A stretch of 64,000 bases of DNA. It comes from Herbinix sp. GTDB lineage: Bacteria; Bacillota; Clostridia; Lachnospirales; Lachnospiraceae. Numbering within the stretch: the stretch's first letter is position 1; each line of letters starts with the position of its first letter. A program made the position numbers and the translations under genes. The notes beneath the pieces are model-generated. The model searched no databases, had not been told where the DNA came from, and saw nothing but the letters and a program-made list of their open reading frames with translations. The stretch covers positions 101,475-165,474 of the forward strand of contig JAQZBN010000002.1 in assembly GCA_029238935.1 (NCBI GenBank), in the 5' to 3' direction. Shown here one piece after another: positions 19,041 through 29,035 of this stretch.

Positions 19041-19985
19041 TTAATACTTAATCGTTGGATTAACTAGGGCATAGATAATATCAGTAATCAAATTAGCCGC
19101 CAAAACAACCAAAGCTGACATCAAACATACACCCATGATCACAGGATAATCCCGATTGATGATTGCACTCATCGTCATCAAACCTAATCCCGGCCAGCTA
19201 AATACTTGCTCTATAATGATAGCACCTCCAAATAATAACGGAATATGCATCCCCAACACAGTAACCACAGGAATCAGTGCATTTCGAAGTGCATGCTTAT
19301 TGATCACAAGGAAACGTCCTATCCCTTTGGCTTTCGCCGTACGAAGATAATCCTGCTGTAAGATTTCAAGAACGGCACTACGAATATAACGAATGTTTGT
19401 TCCAGCCATTGATGTTGCAAGAACGATGACCGGCATTATCATATGTTTCGCCACGTCCCAAACACTTTTTTCCATACCTAAGGTGGACATTCCACTGGAT
19501 GGCAGCCAACCAAGTTTCACTGTAAAAAGATATACTAAAATTAAAGAGAGGAAGAAACCCGGTACACTACTACCCAGAAAAGACATGGTTACTACCGTAT
19601 AATCTCCTTTTGAATATTGATGAACTGCACTATAAATTCCAGCCGGAACTGCAATCAACATACTAACAACAAGCGAAGTAGTCATTAGCAGAAGAGTCGG
19701 CCCGATATAGGTTCCAATCATTTGACTTACTGATTGGTAGCTTTTAATCGAATATCCCAGATTTCCTTGAAACAGTTCCTTTAGCCAGATCAAGTATTGC
19801 ACATAAATTGGCTGATCGAGTCCCAGTGCAATTCTCTTTACTTCTAGGGCTTCCTGAGAAACCCTAGCTCCTTGCAGCATTTCCAATGGACTTCCGGCAA
19901 GATTCATAATCAAAAAATCAATCATAGTAATACCAATTAATACCGGTATTGCTATTAATATACGCTTAATGATATATCGAAGCAT
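19041..19985 (-). CDS. Peptide ABC transporter permease, OppB/DppB type
   Basis: About 314 residues from the ATG at 19985, which follows AAAGGAGG at a spacing of 6 and begins MLRYIIKRILIAIPVLIGIT, the family's standard start. Six membrane helices are present. The EAA loop reads RYIRSAVLEILQQDYLRTAK. Its start overlaps the 3' end of the upstream ATPase gene by 20 bp, so translation is probably coupled. It pairs with the OppC-type permease in the next gene. Confidence 0.92.
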   Translation of the reverse strand: MLRYIIKRILIAIPVLIGITMIDFLIMNLAGSPLEMLQGARVSQEALEVKRIALGLDQPIYVQYLIWLKELFQGNLGYSIKSYQSVSQMIGTYIGPTLLLMTTSLVVSMLIAVPAGIYSAVHQYSKGDYTVVTMSFLGSSVPGFFLSLILVYLFTVKLGWLPSSGMSTLGMEKSVWDVAKHMIMPVIVLATSMAGTNIRYIRSAVLEILQQDYLRTAKAKGIGRFLVINKHALRNALIPVVTVLGMHIPLLFGGAIIIEQVFSWPGLGLMTMSAIINRDYPVIMGVCLMSALVVLAANLITDIIYALVNPTIKY

Positions 19986-20997
19986 CTGGATCCTCCTTTT
20001 GCTGCAATGATTTACTGATGACCGGGCAAGCAACCAAATGATTACTTCCCGGCAAAGCAGGCTCCAATCCCGGTTCATTCAATTTACATTGATCCATTGC
20101 ATACGGACAGCGGGACCTAAAACGGCATCCCGTATGGCGCTCAGCATTAGAAGGAATTTCTCCCTGCAAAATCACTCTTTTTCTATCCCGTTCCATTGGA
20201 TTCGGTACTGGTGCAGCATTGCACAAGGCTTTCGTGTATGGATGTATGGGATTTTGAAAGAGCTCTTTGGCATCTGCAATTTCTACTATTTTGCCAAGAT
20301 ACATTACTGCGATACGATTACTAATATAGTTCACCGCATCTAACCCGTGGCCTATAAATAGATATGTAAGCTTTAGTTCTTCCTGTAAACTACGTAGAAG
20401 ATTTAATATCTGCGCCTGTATCGATACATCCAGTGCACTCACCGGTTCATCACAGACAATAAGGCGGGGTTTTAACGACAGAGCTCTCGCTATGCCAATT
20501 CTCTGTCTCTGCCCACCGGAAAATTCATGGGGATATCGATCCTTGCTGTTCTTAGGAAGACCCACCATATCCAGCAGACGCTCCACTTCTTGACCAACGG
20601 TATGCTTGGTACAAATCCCATGATACAACAAAGGAGCAGAGATAATATCCTTGATTCGTTTTCTAGGATTTAAGGCAGAATAGGGATCTTGAAATACCAT
20701 TTGAATCTCTGTACGAATTTTTTTCATTTGGTGTACAGATAAGTCATTCATTTCATGACCATCATAGATAATTTGGCCACCGCTGGGTTGTTCTAAGGCG
20801 ACGATCTGTCTTCCGATCGTTGATTTACCACATCCGGATTCACCTACTAAACCAAGTGTTTCGCCGGGATATATTTCAAAATCAACACCGTCCACTGCGT
20901 ATATCTGGCCGACCCTATGAGTAATGATCCCATCACGAATTGGGTAGTATTTCTTAAGCCCATTCACTTTTAGCAAAGGCGTATCGTTCCTATTCAT
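19966..20997 (-). CDS. Oligopeptide ABC transporter ATP-binding protein, OppF type
   Basis: Protein of 343 residues. Walker A is GESGCGKSTIGRQI, the signature is FSGGQRQRIGIARAL, and Walker B is LIVCDEPVSALD followed by the H-loop FIGHGLDAV. Note Gly in the H-loop where most have THD, although the His itself is kept. The C-terminal oligopeptide extension with its cysteine set (GCRFRSRCPYAMDQC) is typical of OppF/DppF and may hold an iron-sulfur cluster. Its ATG lies inside the end of the oppD-type gene (8-bp overlap). Confidence 0.92.
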   Translation of the reverse strand: MNRNDTPLLKVNGLKKYYPIRDGIITHRVGQIYAVDGVDFEIYPGETLGLVGESGCGKSTIGRQIVALEQPSGGQIIYDGHEMNDLSVHQMKKIRTEIQMVFQDPYSALNPRKRIKDIISAPLLYHGICTKHTVGQEVERLLDMVGLPKNSKDRYPHEFSGGQRQRIGIARALSLKPRLIVCDEPVSALDVSIQAQILNLLRSLQEELKLTYLFIGHGLDAVNYISNRIAVMYLGKIVEIADAKELFQNPIHPYTKALCNAAPVPNPMERDRKRVILQGEIPSNAERHTGCRFRSRCPYAMDQCKLNEPGLEPALPGSNHLVACPVISKSLQQKEDPDASIYH

Positions 20998-21976
20998 TCA
21001 GCAGTTCCTCCTGATCGTCAGTAAGAAAACATCGTTTCCAGTGTCCTTCTCCAGCTAATATCAATTTCTGCTCCATACCGCATTCCTCTTTAACATAAGG
21101 ACAACGATTTGCGAACCTGCATCCTGTGATATCCCCATATTGCTCCGGGACCGAACCTTCAATCGAGGTCAATAACCGTTTCTCATCGTCCCGTATACTG
21201 GGAATGGACTTTAAAAGCGCTTTTGTATAAGGATGCTGAGGCTTTTGAAATATATCATACACATTTGCCTCTTCGACAATTTGCCCTGCATACATCACTA
21301 AAACTCGATCTGCCATCTCTGCAACTAACCCCATGTCATGGGTAATTAAAATAATGGACATTCCGAATTCATCTTTTAAATTTCGTATCAGTTCCATAAT
21401 TTGTGCCTGAATCGTTACATCCAAAGCAGTTGTCGGCTCATCAGCAATTAGTAACTTAGGGTTACATGCCAGTGCCATAGCGATCATGACTCTTTGTCTC
21501 ATACCTCCGGATAAGGTATGTGGATACTTTTTCATCATGGATGAGGGGTTGGGCAATCCCACTCTTTCCAGTAGATTGATTGCCCGTTCCTTCGCTGCTT
21601 TCTTATCTAATTTTAAATGCACTTTCATTGTTTCTATCATCTGAGAACCGATGGTAAATACCGGATTAAGACTGGCCATCGCATCCTGAAAAATCATCGT
21701 TAATTTATTTCCGCGAATTTGATCCAACTCTTTTTCTGATTTCGTTAATAAGTTATCCCCATCAAACTCAACCAGTCCTCCGATTATTTTGCCATTTTGG
21801 CTTAACAGTCCCATTACAGATAGAAGCGTAACACTCTTACCGGAGCCGGATTCCCCTACAATGCAGAGGATTTCGCCTGAATTGACTTGAAAGCTTACAT
21901 GGTCAATACATTTGAAATCTCTTGCACCGCCGGAAAAGGCCACCTCTAAATCTTCAACCTTTAATAAAGGTGTCAT
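20990..21976 (-). CDS. Oligopeptide ABC transporter ATP-binding protein, OppD type
   Basis: About 328 residues. The ATG at 21976 overlaps the stop codon of the binding-protein gene (TAATGA), suggesting translational coupling; an in-frame ATG at 21994 lies inside that gene. Walker A is GESGSGKSVTLLSVMGLL, the signature LSGGMRQRVMIAMAL, Walker B LLIADEPTTALD, and the H-loop LITHDMGLV. The C-terminus has the GCRFANRCPYVKEEC cysteine motif of the family. It forms a heterodimer with the OppF-type ATPase. Confidence 0.92.
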   Translation of the reverse strand: MTPLLKVEDLEVAFSGGARDFKCIDHVSFQVNSGEILCIVGESGSGKSVTLLSVMGLLSQNGKIIGGLVEFDGDNLLTKSEKELDQIRGNKLTMIFQDAMASLNPVFTIGSQMIETMKVHLKLDKKAAKERAINLLERVGLPNPSSMMKKYPHTLSGGMRQRVMIAMALACNPKLLIADEPTTALDVTIQAQIMELIRNLKDEFGMSIILITHDMGLVAEMADRVLVMYAGQIVEEANVYDIFQKPQHPYTKALLKSIPSIRDDEKRLLTSIEGSVPEQYGDITGCRFANRCPYVKEECGMEQKLILAGEGHWKRCFLTDDQEELLNE

Positions 21977-23616
21977 TATTCTGCCACATCCCATTCGTGA
22001 ACATTGATGAATGATCCATATACATTTGGAGTTGCATTCACTATACGTTTGTTAACTACACCTATCGCACTGATTACATAGGCCGAAATCATCGGAACTT
22101 CCTGTTGTGCAATGGTATCAATGGAAAGATATTTTTCTCGAATTACATTTACATCACTGGTTGTTTGAGTAGCAGCCAGCGCTTCGGTAACTTGATCATT
22201 CACATAACCAGTCCATCCGCCTTCGGATAATAACCAATTGATATCCGGGTATGGATCTACCGGAGCATAGGTATATTGTACAGCCAACAGATCAAATTCT
22301 TTATTTCCGGCTTTTGTCATTAATGTAGATAAATCTACCGTATTGATTTGAACTTTAATTCCTATATCTAAGAGTTTTGCTGCGATATAATCCGCTGCCT
22401 GGGTAAAGGTTGTATCGCCGCTATTGACATAGAAATTCAACACTTTAGAAGAATCCCAACCATCCGCTTCTGCAGCCTTAACTAATTCTTTTGCTTTCTC
22501 CGGATCATATGCGGTAGGTGTTAAGCTGGCGTCATAGAAAGGTCCTGCACTGGATAAAAATCCGTCTACGATCTCACCTTTCCCATTTAAAAATCCACTT
22601 ACGATAGAAGGACGGTCAATTCCATAAAGAATAGCTTGACGAATCCGTGCATCGGTAACCGAAGTTGTATTAAAGAAAATAGATTGATTTGTTACAGGAG
22701 ATCCATAATTTACTGTTACATTTTGAAGTGCTTCTACACTAGCGTAATCCTCTTGAAGAATACCGCCTGTTGTCTGTTGAACAAAATCAATCTCACCGGA
22801 TTGTAAACTTGTAAGCAATTGAGCCGGTGTAACAATCTTAATATTAAGCTTATTTACCTTAGGTTCACCTTTCCAATACTTATTATTTGCCACATAAGAC
22901 ACAAAATGTTGCAAATCATAGGATGTAATTTTATATGGTCCGCTGACAACTGTCGGAGCGCTGAACCATTCATAAGAAGCCAGCTCTTCCTCAGGTACAT
23001 CCTTTAAGATATGCTTTGGAAGAGTAAGGATATAACGTCCGTAAGTGTTTTGGAATGTAGTAAGAGCCATTTGATATTTCGTTGTAAATTCTACTGTTTT
23101 TTCATCGATTGCTTTGATACCGGAGATTTCGGTAGCCCCTTCTGTTACAAAACCGTCATCACCAATTCCCTCAAATGCATAAAGAGCCATACTTGCATTA
23201 GCGAGCTTTGGACTGGCTAGCTTTAGCACGGTAAATACAACATCCTCTGCAGTTACAGGCTGACCATCGGACCAGGTTGCATTTTTATCAATCGTTACAG
23301 TAAAATGAGTATTATCTTCTGTGGTAACGGAAGATGCCAGCATACCTTCAAATTCCAGGTCACTGTTCAATTCTACCAAAGGTAAGAATTCCAAGGAGGT
23401 TGCATACTTTAAAACCTCTGTAGCATCCATGAGCAGTGGATTTATACTGCTTAAGGAATCTGTCATACCAATGTTAATCATCTTCTCTGTTGTATCGGTA
23501 TTATCACCAGAATCATTGGACTTCTCCGTTGTAGCTTTGCAAGCTGTCATTGACACCATCATCAGTATCGCTAGAAATAGTGCCATGAATCGTTTCATTT
23601 TGATTTGTTTCATCAT
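21976..23616 (-). CDS. Peptide-binding lipoprotein, OppA/DppA family (SBP_bac_5)
   Basis: About 546 residues. The ATG at 23616 is 6 bases from GGAGAGG. A lipoprotein signal peptide ends in the lipobox SMTAC. The mature protein has the family 5 periplasmic-binding-protein motif region (VTAEDVVFTVLKLASPKLAN) and later YGIDRPSIVSGFLNG. It would be anchored outside the membrane and deliver peptides, or possibly nickel or oligosaccharides, to the permease. First gene of the five-gene transporter operon; the 702-bp region upstream should hold its promoter. Confidence 0.92.
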   Translation of the reverse strand: MMKQIKMKRFMALFLAILMMVSMTACKATTEKSNDSGDNTDTTEKMINIGMTDSLSSINPLLMDATEVLKYATSLEFLPLVELNSDLEFEGMLASSVTTEDNTHFTVTIDKNATWSDGQPVTAEDVVFTVLKLASPKLANASMALYAFEGIGDDGFVTEGATEISGIKAIDEKTVEFTTKYQMALTTFQNTYGRYILTLPKHILKDVPEEELASYEWFSAPTVVSGPYKITSYDLQHFVSYVANNKYWKGEPKVNKLNIKIVTPAQLLTSLQSGEIDFVQQTTGGILQEDYASVEALQNVTVNYGSPVTNQSIFFNTTSVTDARIRQAILYGIDRPSIVSGFLNGKGEIVDGFLSSAGPFYDASLTPTAYDPEKAKELVKAAEADGWDSSKVLNFYVNSGDTTFTQAADYIAAKLLDIGIKVQINTVDLSTLMTKAGNKEFDLLAVQYTYAPVDPYPDINWLLSEGGWTGYVNDQVTEALAATQTTSDVNVIREKYLSIDTIAQQEVPMISAYVISAIGVVNKRIVNATPNVYGSFINVHEWDVAE

Positions 23617-24318
23617 CGTCATCCTCTCCATTCATATCATAGTTTCTTTATTCCTTTTTTGGGTATAAATATTCTTCCTTCACCTTCTTTTCGCGGTAAG
23701 TATATTTCCTCACCATACAGATCCATATGTAATCCCATATTTCATATCAAATTAGTATACTTTCTTGAACCATCTTATTCCTAAATAATTTTTTTGTCAA
23801 TCTTTTCATAAAAATAATATTTACTACTCTGTGAAAAAATACAAAGGCTCGATAACCATTCCAGTACCTTATGTTTATCTTATATATGTATATGATTTTA
23901 TCCAGTACTAACTCACCTTTCCCATGGATTTTTACCATTAATTTTACATCACCTAGCCTAGTATGTATATGCTTCAATCCTTAAATCGGAAACAGATTAA
24001 GTTGTCTCTTATCCAATAGTCTTTATTCAGTGATTTCTGCATATAAATCAAGTAAAATAGTTTTAATTTATGTAATTTCGAATTAAGAATATAAGATTCT
24101 GTATGTTAAATGGATTATATGAAACTACATAATGTTGGAATAAAGTTTGTATTATTTTAACACTTTCGAACATTCGTTTCAACAAATCTTTTCATTAATA
24201 TGCAAGATACGAATACAACCTTCTTTCATCTATTTTATAAAAAATAATATTGCACTGCACACTTATAAAAGTTATAATTTTATTTAACCAAATAATGAGA
24301 AAGTTGAGGCGAATTGAT
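23617..24318. other. Intergenic region without a recognised gene
   Basis: 702 bp, very AT-rich, between the divergent peptide-transporter operon and the ferritin-like gene. I looked for promoters, leader peptides, T-boxes and riboswitch-like stems and found none I can defend. Open frames here lack ribosome sites and family resemblance. Confidence 0.5.
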
Positions 24319-24804
24319 ATGGATATTTTAGAGTTAGCTCTTTCTATGGAGTTGGATTTAGAGAATTTTTATTTAAAACAAGCTGATTTACACAAAGAGA
24401 ATAGTTTAGCTGTCGTATTTACTCTATTAGCCAAAGAAGAAAATAATCATGCTACTATATTAAAGCGCAAAGCAGATAAACTTACATTATCTCTGGAAGA
24501 CAGTGATATTCTTTCCGAAGTTCGATCGCTCTTTAAAGAAGTGCACGATTTTAAGAATGATATAAAAAACATTCTAAATCAATTGGATACGTACCGACTC
24601 GCTTTGGAAAAAGAACAACATAGTTTAAAATTTTATCAGGATTTACAACAAGATGCTACAGATGAACAGTCTAAGACTGTCTTCCAATATTTAATCAGTC
24701 AAGAAGATAAGCACTGTATCATATTGGAGGAACTGGTTAAATTGGTTACCAGACCGGAAGAATGGGTTGAATCTGCTGAATTTGGTCTAAGGGAAGATTA
24801 TTAA
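24319..24804 (+). CDS. Ferritin-like/rubrerythrin-type diiron protein
   Basis: About 161 residues from the ATG at 24319 (GAGG nine bases upstream); the frame runs upstream without good start signals. Four long helices are predicted with carboxylate/His pairs placed as in diiron ferritin-like proteins: ELDLENFYLKQ, KEENNHATILKRK, LEKEQHSLKFYQ and QEDKHCIILEEL. No rubredoxin domain is attached. Such proteins commonly reduce peroxide or handle iron in anaerobes. It is monocistronic. The fold is well supported, the activity is not. Confidence 0.75.
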   Translation: MDILELALSMELDLENFYLKQADLHKENSLAVVFTLLAKEENNHATILKRKADKLTLSLEDSDILSEVRSLFKEVHDFKNDIKNILNQLDTYRLALEKEQHSLKFYQDLQQDATDEQSKTVFQYLISQEDKHCIILEELVKLVTRPEEWVESAEFGLREDY

Positions 24805-25144
24805 TTAACCTTCAAATTCATTCGATAATAAATGATAGACGAATGTTTCCGAAATCATCGATGTATTTTTTATTGATAAATGGAAGGCTCAGTAATTTAT
24901 TTTGTGGAAATTTGGTTGTACAGACTATGATTTTCGGCTTCATTACTCCATATAAAAATCCCGGAAATGCAGTCAAGGCAACGGTTCCAGCCTTTATAGC
25001 ATATCTGGGACTTTTCAGAGACAAAGCATTGAAGATCACGCAAAACACAATTGTAATTACAATCTCTTATTGAACTTATTGAACTACATATATTAATCTG
25101 CATATTAATGATCCCTATCACAATAGTCTATCTATCGATGTTAA
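24805..25144. other. Intergenic region without a recognised gene
   Basis: 340 bp between converging genes. Frames of about 75 codons overlap one another on both strands, but none has a ribosome site or a family motif. No convincing terminator stem is visible. Confidence 0.45.
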
Positions 25145-26083
25145 CTAAATCATAATATCCCGATTTGTGAACAGGCTGGAAACGGCTTGTTCATAATCGG
25201 ATAATCGTTCTGATTTCTTTATCTTTTTTGCGTACTTTTCATTATCAGGAAATAAAGTAATCATATAAAACCAGACTTCCTTCATTTTAAACAATACATT
25301 CCGATCACCAAATAATATCTTTTTATACCCCTCATAGATTCTATCATGGAACTCCTTAAGTAATTGTTTGTCTAGTTTACTATTGTCAATCATGTCTTTC
25401 ACTAACCCAGGATTAGCTATTAATCCTCTGCCTATCATGATCATAGTTACATTCGGAAAATGTTCGGTAAAATTCTTATAATCCAAAAGACTCACAATAT
25501 CTCCGTTATAACATACAGGATTTTTACTTAGATGCATTCCTTCCTGAAACATCTGCATATTAGGTTTATTTTTATAATAATCTTTTTGAACTCTTGGATG
25601 AATGATTAACTCTTCTAAGGGATACTTATTAAATAGATTGATTAACTCATAGAATTCATCCGGCTCATCTTTCCCTATTCTGGTTTTGATCGAAATCTTC
25701 GTTACAGCCTGAGAAAAGATCTCATCCAAAAATGCATCCAGTTCTTCTCTTCGAGCTAAAAATCCCGATCCTCTATTTTTTGCGACTACTGTTCCAGAAG
25801 GGCATCCTAAATTCAAATTAATTTCATCATATCCCAACTGCTTTATTTTCTTAGCAGTATGAATAAAATCTTTCGCATTATTGGTTAATAACTGCGGTAT
25901 CAGGACAAGTCCCTCGTTATTTTCTGGTAAAATATCATTTATTTCTTTCGATTTAAAATTATCACTTTGATTTGCTACGATAAAGGGTGAAAAGTATTTG
26001 TCTATATGATCAAAACAAGCGTTATGAGCATTTCGATAAATATAACCTGTTACGCCCTCCATTGGTGCAAAATAAAATTTCAT
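25145..26083 (-). CDS. tRNA-dihydrouridine synthase family protein
   Basis: About 312 residues from the ATG at 26083 (AAGGAGA upstream), beginning MKFYFAPMEGVTGYIYRNAH as Dus proteins do. A TIM barrel with the catalytic Cys in LNLGCPSGTVVAKNRGSG, the FMN phosphate loop near VTMIMIGRGLIANPGL, and IIHPRVQKDYYKNKPN. It reduces uridine to dihydrouridine in tRNA using FMN and NADPH. It is a divergent Dus group common in Clostridia, so the target position is uncertain. No neighbours in the operon. Confidence 0.9.
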   Translation of the reverse strand: MKFYFAPMEGVTGYIYRNAHNACFDHIDKYFSPFIVANQSDNFKSKEINDILPENNEGLVLIPQLLTNNAKDFIHTAKKIKQLGYDEINLNLGCPSGTVVAKNRGSGFLARREELDAFLDEIFSQAVTKISIKTRIGKDEPDEFYELINLFNKYPLEELIIHPRVQKDYYKNKPNMQMFQEGMHLSKNPVCYNGDIVSLLDYKNFTEHFPNVTMIMIGRGLIANPGLVKDMIDNSKLDKQLLKEFHDRIYEGYKKILFGDRNVLFKMKEVWFYMITLFPDNEKYAKKIKKSERLSDYEQAVSSLFTNRDIMI

Positions 26084-26374
26084 ATGAAATATCTCCTTCA
26101 TTTCAGTAGTTCTTTTCTTTAACATGATATCATTCCGTTTTATATTATCACTTTCTATAAATGCCTGTCCATCTCATTTATATGTGATTACAAAATAATT
26201 TCATGTTGATGATTTTCAGTAATACACTCGGTAGAACTTACATGACAGCAAATTCAACAGCATACAAAGATAAAAAAACTGACCCCATTATCCTGTCCTA
26301 TCTGGGTGTGGTAACGAGGTCTGTTTTTGAACTATCTTTCACTATATTGTTTTCTTACTTTGTTAGGACTACAT

Positions 26375-28480
26375 CTAGTAAATACGAATAACCCCTAAAT
26401 AGGAACGTAATTCAAAGTTCTTTTCGGTCCGAAGCAGAAATAGATAGTCCCCAGATTCCTTAGGTAGAATTATCCGATTCTCTCCTGTTACTGAAAGACG
26501 TTTCAGTTCCTCGAATCCAATTTCCTTATCTACGGACTGTGAGGTTAGATTATAAACATGGCAATCATATAGCTCTGTTACTGTTGAATATATCACCTCT
26601 ACATTTTCACCTGCAGTAAAAGTAGCTGTCCAAGGGTAACCGTTCGAAAGATAGAACGCCTTGACATCATTTGGAATTTCTGTAGAATGTACGGATTTAT
26701 ATACTGCTTGCGAAGGTCTTAAGGCTGCTGCATTTACATTTCCATTTACATCAGTACTACCCTTAATTCCTACCTCTTCAGAATCTATTTGCATCCAATA
26801 TGCAGGTGATATCATAGGTGAGTAGGTGAAAGCAAATGAATTATATATGCTCTTAACTGAGCTATCTAGATATGTTGGCATATAACTTCGATTCCTATCG
26901 ATCGATGCTTGAGATAGTGATATTTTCTGCCCATCGTCAAACACGCCTATTATATCCTCTGGCATATCCGTTTTTTTTGCAACCAATATATAGCCATTGG
27001 AATTATTGATAGTCTCTATATCCTTCTCCTCCAAGTTAATATAAGCATAAGCGTTTTTTCTTGTTTTGACCGTTTCCACTTTATCTTCAAATATTGCTTC
27101 AACTTTATTAACAGATTTATAATTATCACTGGCTTGACTTACCTCTTTTCCCGCAAGGCCGAAGAATACTTTATAGCCACTTAGTTCAGTAAAGTTCAAT
27201 GTCCAACCATAGCTATATCGTGTTAACGCTGAAACAATACCATCGGAGTTTATAAGGTATAAATTGGGATAATGCTCCCCATCTGTTATCCTGTCTGCAA
27301 GAACCAACGAATAATTGTTATCAAATGAGATTTGTTCATATATAACAATTGGATCATCAGTCTGATTATAAAAATTTATGAGCACTTGGAGTGCCATAGT
27401 TTCAACTCCTATGCTTGCACCAGCTTTTTCATTTGAATTTACTGCAGGAAGTTTCACTTCCGGGTTTAAAACATGGTTTGAAATACCCTTCTTAACAGTC
27501 TCAGTTGATAACTCGATTGTTTGTTCTTGTTCATCTAATCCACTTACTTTCGGATTTAATATAAGTCCAATACCAACTGCTGTCACAATAATAATTGAAA
27601 CAGCAATTATCCAAAATCTTGGTCTTTTATATTTTAACACGTTTTTAATCCTTACTTTTACATTCCCTTCACCAAAAGCAAGGGGACTTCCGTTTAAAAT
27701 ATGCATACCGGTAGCAAGTGTCAATAAAGAATTAGCATAAGGTTTCTTTATATATTCATTCATTTCTTTCAATACTTTTTCGTCACAGGATAGCTCCATA
27801 TCCGTACTCATCAACATAAACGCAATCCACACAAGGGGATTAAACCAGTGAACGGACAATATTAGAAATGCTAACACCTTAACAATATGGTCTTTCCTAC
27901 GAATATGGATCTGTTCGTGTAGTAAGATGTAGCTTCTTTCTTCTACATTAAGTACGATTGGCAAATATATCTTTGGTCTTATTAATCCAAGTACAAAGGG
28001 TATTTTAAAGTTTTCAGCTTCATAGCTATTCTGCTCTATCAATTTAGCAGATCTAAGATTTCTTTTTAAGATTAATATAGATATCAGGCTATAAACAATC
28101 AATGCTATTATGCCTAAAACCCAGATGTAAGCCCCCATTTCTAAATATATTTGCAATGGATTTGCACTAACACCAATAGTAGGTACAGTAAGTGTTTCAC
28201 TTACAAAAGTATCAACTATCTCTATGCCACTATCAAACTGCGGATTTTGCTGATAGATGACATCATGGACAATTGGAATAGTATTCGTATTCCGTGGTAT
28301 AAGACTATACATACTTTCAAAGGAAAATGGAATCATAAGGCGGAACGCAACCACACTCCATAATGCAAAGGAAATGCCTTTGGGAGCTTTTTTGAGTAAT
28401 AGTCTGACAAGTATCACAAAAAGGATTACATAGCATGCCGTAAGGCTCATATTTAAAACAGAAAGAAAAAGTGCACTCAT
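26375..28480 (-). CDS. M56 family (BlaR1/MecR1-like) membrane metallopeptidase with a novel sensor domain
   Basis: Protein of 701 residues. The N-terminal ~320 residues hold several membrane helices and the M56 peptidase: zinc site HEQIH at 188-192 with the third ligand region MELSCDEKVLKE. After the last helix (about residue 290-312) comes an exported region of ~390 residues. I see no SxxK and no penicillin-binding motifs there, so beta-lactam is probably not the signal. BlaR1-type proteins sense outside and then trigger cleavage of the BlaI repressor. The gene starts 2 bp after blaI, and its ribosome site lies in the last blaI codons, so the two are coupled. Confidence 0.88.
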   Translation of the reverse strand: MSALFLSVLNMSLTACYVILFVILVRLLLKKAPKGISFALWSVVAFRLMIPFSFESMYSLIPRNTNTIPIVHDVIYQQNPQFDSGIEIVDTFVSETLTVPTIGVSANPLQIYLEMGAYIWVLGIIALIVYSLISILILKRNLRSAKLIEQNSYEAENFKIPFVLGLIRPKIYLPIVLNVEERSYILLHEQIHIRRKDHIVKVLAFLILSVHWFNPLVWIAFMLMSTDMELSCDEKVLKEMNEYIKKPYANSLLTLATGMHILNGSPLAFGEGNVKVRIKNVLKYKRPRFWIIAVSIIIVTAVGIGLILNPKVSGLDEQEQTIELSTETVKKGISNHVLNPEVKLPAVNSNEKAGASIGVETMALQVLINFYNQTDDPIVIYEQISFDNNYSLVLADRITDGEHYPNLYLINSDGIVSALTRYSYGWTLNFTELSGYKVFFGLAGKEVSQASDNYKSVNKVEAIFEDKVETVKTRKNAYAYINLEEKDIETINNSNGYILVAKKTDMPEDIIGVFDDGQKISLSQASIDRNRSYMPTYLDSSVKSIYNSFAFTYSPMISPAYWMQIDSEEVGIKGSTDVNGNVNAAALRPSQAVYKSVHSTEIPNDVKAFYLSNGYPWTATFTAGENVEVIYSTVTELYDCHVYNLTSQSVDKEIGFEELKRLSVTGENRIILPKESGDYLFLLRTEKNFELRSYLGVIRIY

Positions 28481-28482
28481 TG

Positions 28483-28845
28483 CTATCCCTCCTTATGTTC
28501 ATCAATCAATTTTTTTAACTCTTCCGCTTGGTGCTTACTTATTTTTTTTGCTCCAATAAAAGATGTAAGAAATTTCGGCAAGGACCCCCCAAAGGTATCT
28601 TCAACAAATCGTATACTTTGCTTGGTATAATATTCATCCTTTGTAATCAGAGATGAAACTACAGCATTTTCATTTTGAAAGATGTCCTTTTCACATAATT
28701 TTTTTAGTACAGTATACGTTGTAGACTTTTTCCATTTCATTTCTCTTTCACATAGTTTCACAAGATCACCGGAACCAATTGGCTCGTTATTCCAGATTAA
28801 TTCTGCAAACTTTTCTTCCGTTTCTGCAAGTTTATAAAACTTCAT
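28483..28845 (-). CDS. BlaI/MecI/CopY family transcriptional repressor
   Basis: Protein of 120 residues. The N-terminal winged helix contains ETEEKFAELIWNNEPIGSGD, EMKWKKSTTYTVLKKLCEKD and the wing. The C-terminal dimerisation helices follow (GSLPKFLTSFIGAKKIS). BlaI-type repressors bind as dimers and are inactivated by cleavage when the partner sensor fires. AAGGAGG sits upstream of the ATG. Two candidate operators lie directly upstream (28860-28905), so it should repress its own operon. No resistance gene lies beside it, so other targets may be elsewhere. Confidence 0.92.
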   Translation of the reverse strand: MKFYKLAETEEKFAELIWNNEPIGSGDLVKLCEREMKWKKSTTYTVLKKLCEKDIFQNENAVVSSLITKDEYYTKQSIRFVEDTFGGSLPKFLTSFIGAKKISKHQAEELKKLIDEHKEG

Positions 28846-28859
28846 ACGAAACCTCCTTG

Positions 28860-28905
28860 GTCTATATGAGATCGACTTTATTATATAAGTCTATACTCAA
28901 TAGAC
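28860..28905 (-). promoter_or_regulatory. Promoter with two BlaI-type dyads
   Basis: Dyad 1 (28860-28876) is GTCTAT-ATGAG-ATCGAC; dyad 2 (28889-28905) is GTCTAT-ACTCA-ATAGAC, a perfect 6+5+6 palindrome. Their centres are 29 bp apart. TTGACA (minus strand, 28911-28916) lies just upstream of dyad 2 and TATAAT (28880-28885) lies between the dyads. A repressor on either dyad would block transcription of blaI and the M56 gene. The dyad sequence differs from the classical TACAnnTGTA-type core. Confidence 0.65.
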
Positions 28906-28996
28906 CGAATTGTCAACATATGTTAGCAAAATATGATACCGGATTGAGCCAGTGTTAAAAGGCTTAAGCAAACCGCACAAAAGTAGGATAAAAAGC

Positions 28997-29035
28997 AAAG
29001 ACTGCATCAAAGGTTTTATCCTTCGTGCAGTCTTT
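28997..29035 (-). terminator. Terminator of the amino-acid transporter operon
   Basis: Stem AAAGACTGCA...TGCAGTCTTT extended by a second pairing of GAAGG with CCTTT. On the minus strand it is followed by GCTTTTTATCC. It lies about 100 bp past the stop codon of the cytidylate-kinase-like gene. Confidence 0.8.

Noticed and set aside
23617..24318. T-box or leader peptide controlling the oligopeptide transporter
   Set aside because: No T-box core, no terminator/antiterminator pair and no amino-acid-biased small frame with a ribosome site could be found.
24818..25121. Overlapping frames of about 75 codons on both strands
   Set aside because: They overlap each other, lack ribosome sites and show no family motif; treated as non-coding.
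26203..26391. Small plus-strand open frame of 62 codons with a CTGACCCCAT stretch resembling the long palindrome
   Set aside because: Only ten bases match the palindrome, there is no inverted arm, no ribosome site and no recognisable protein family.
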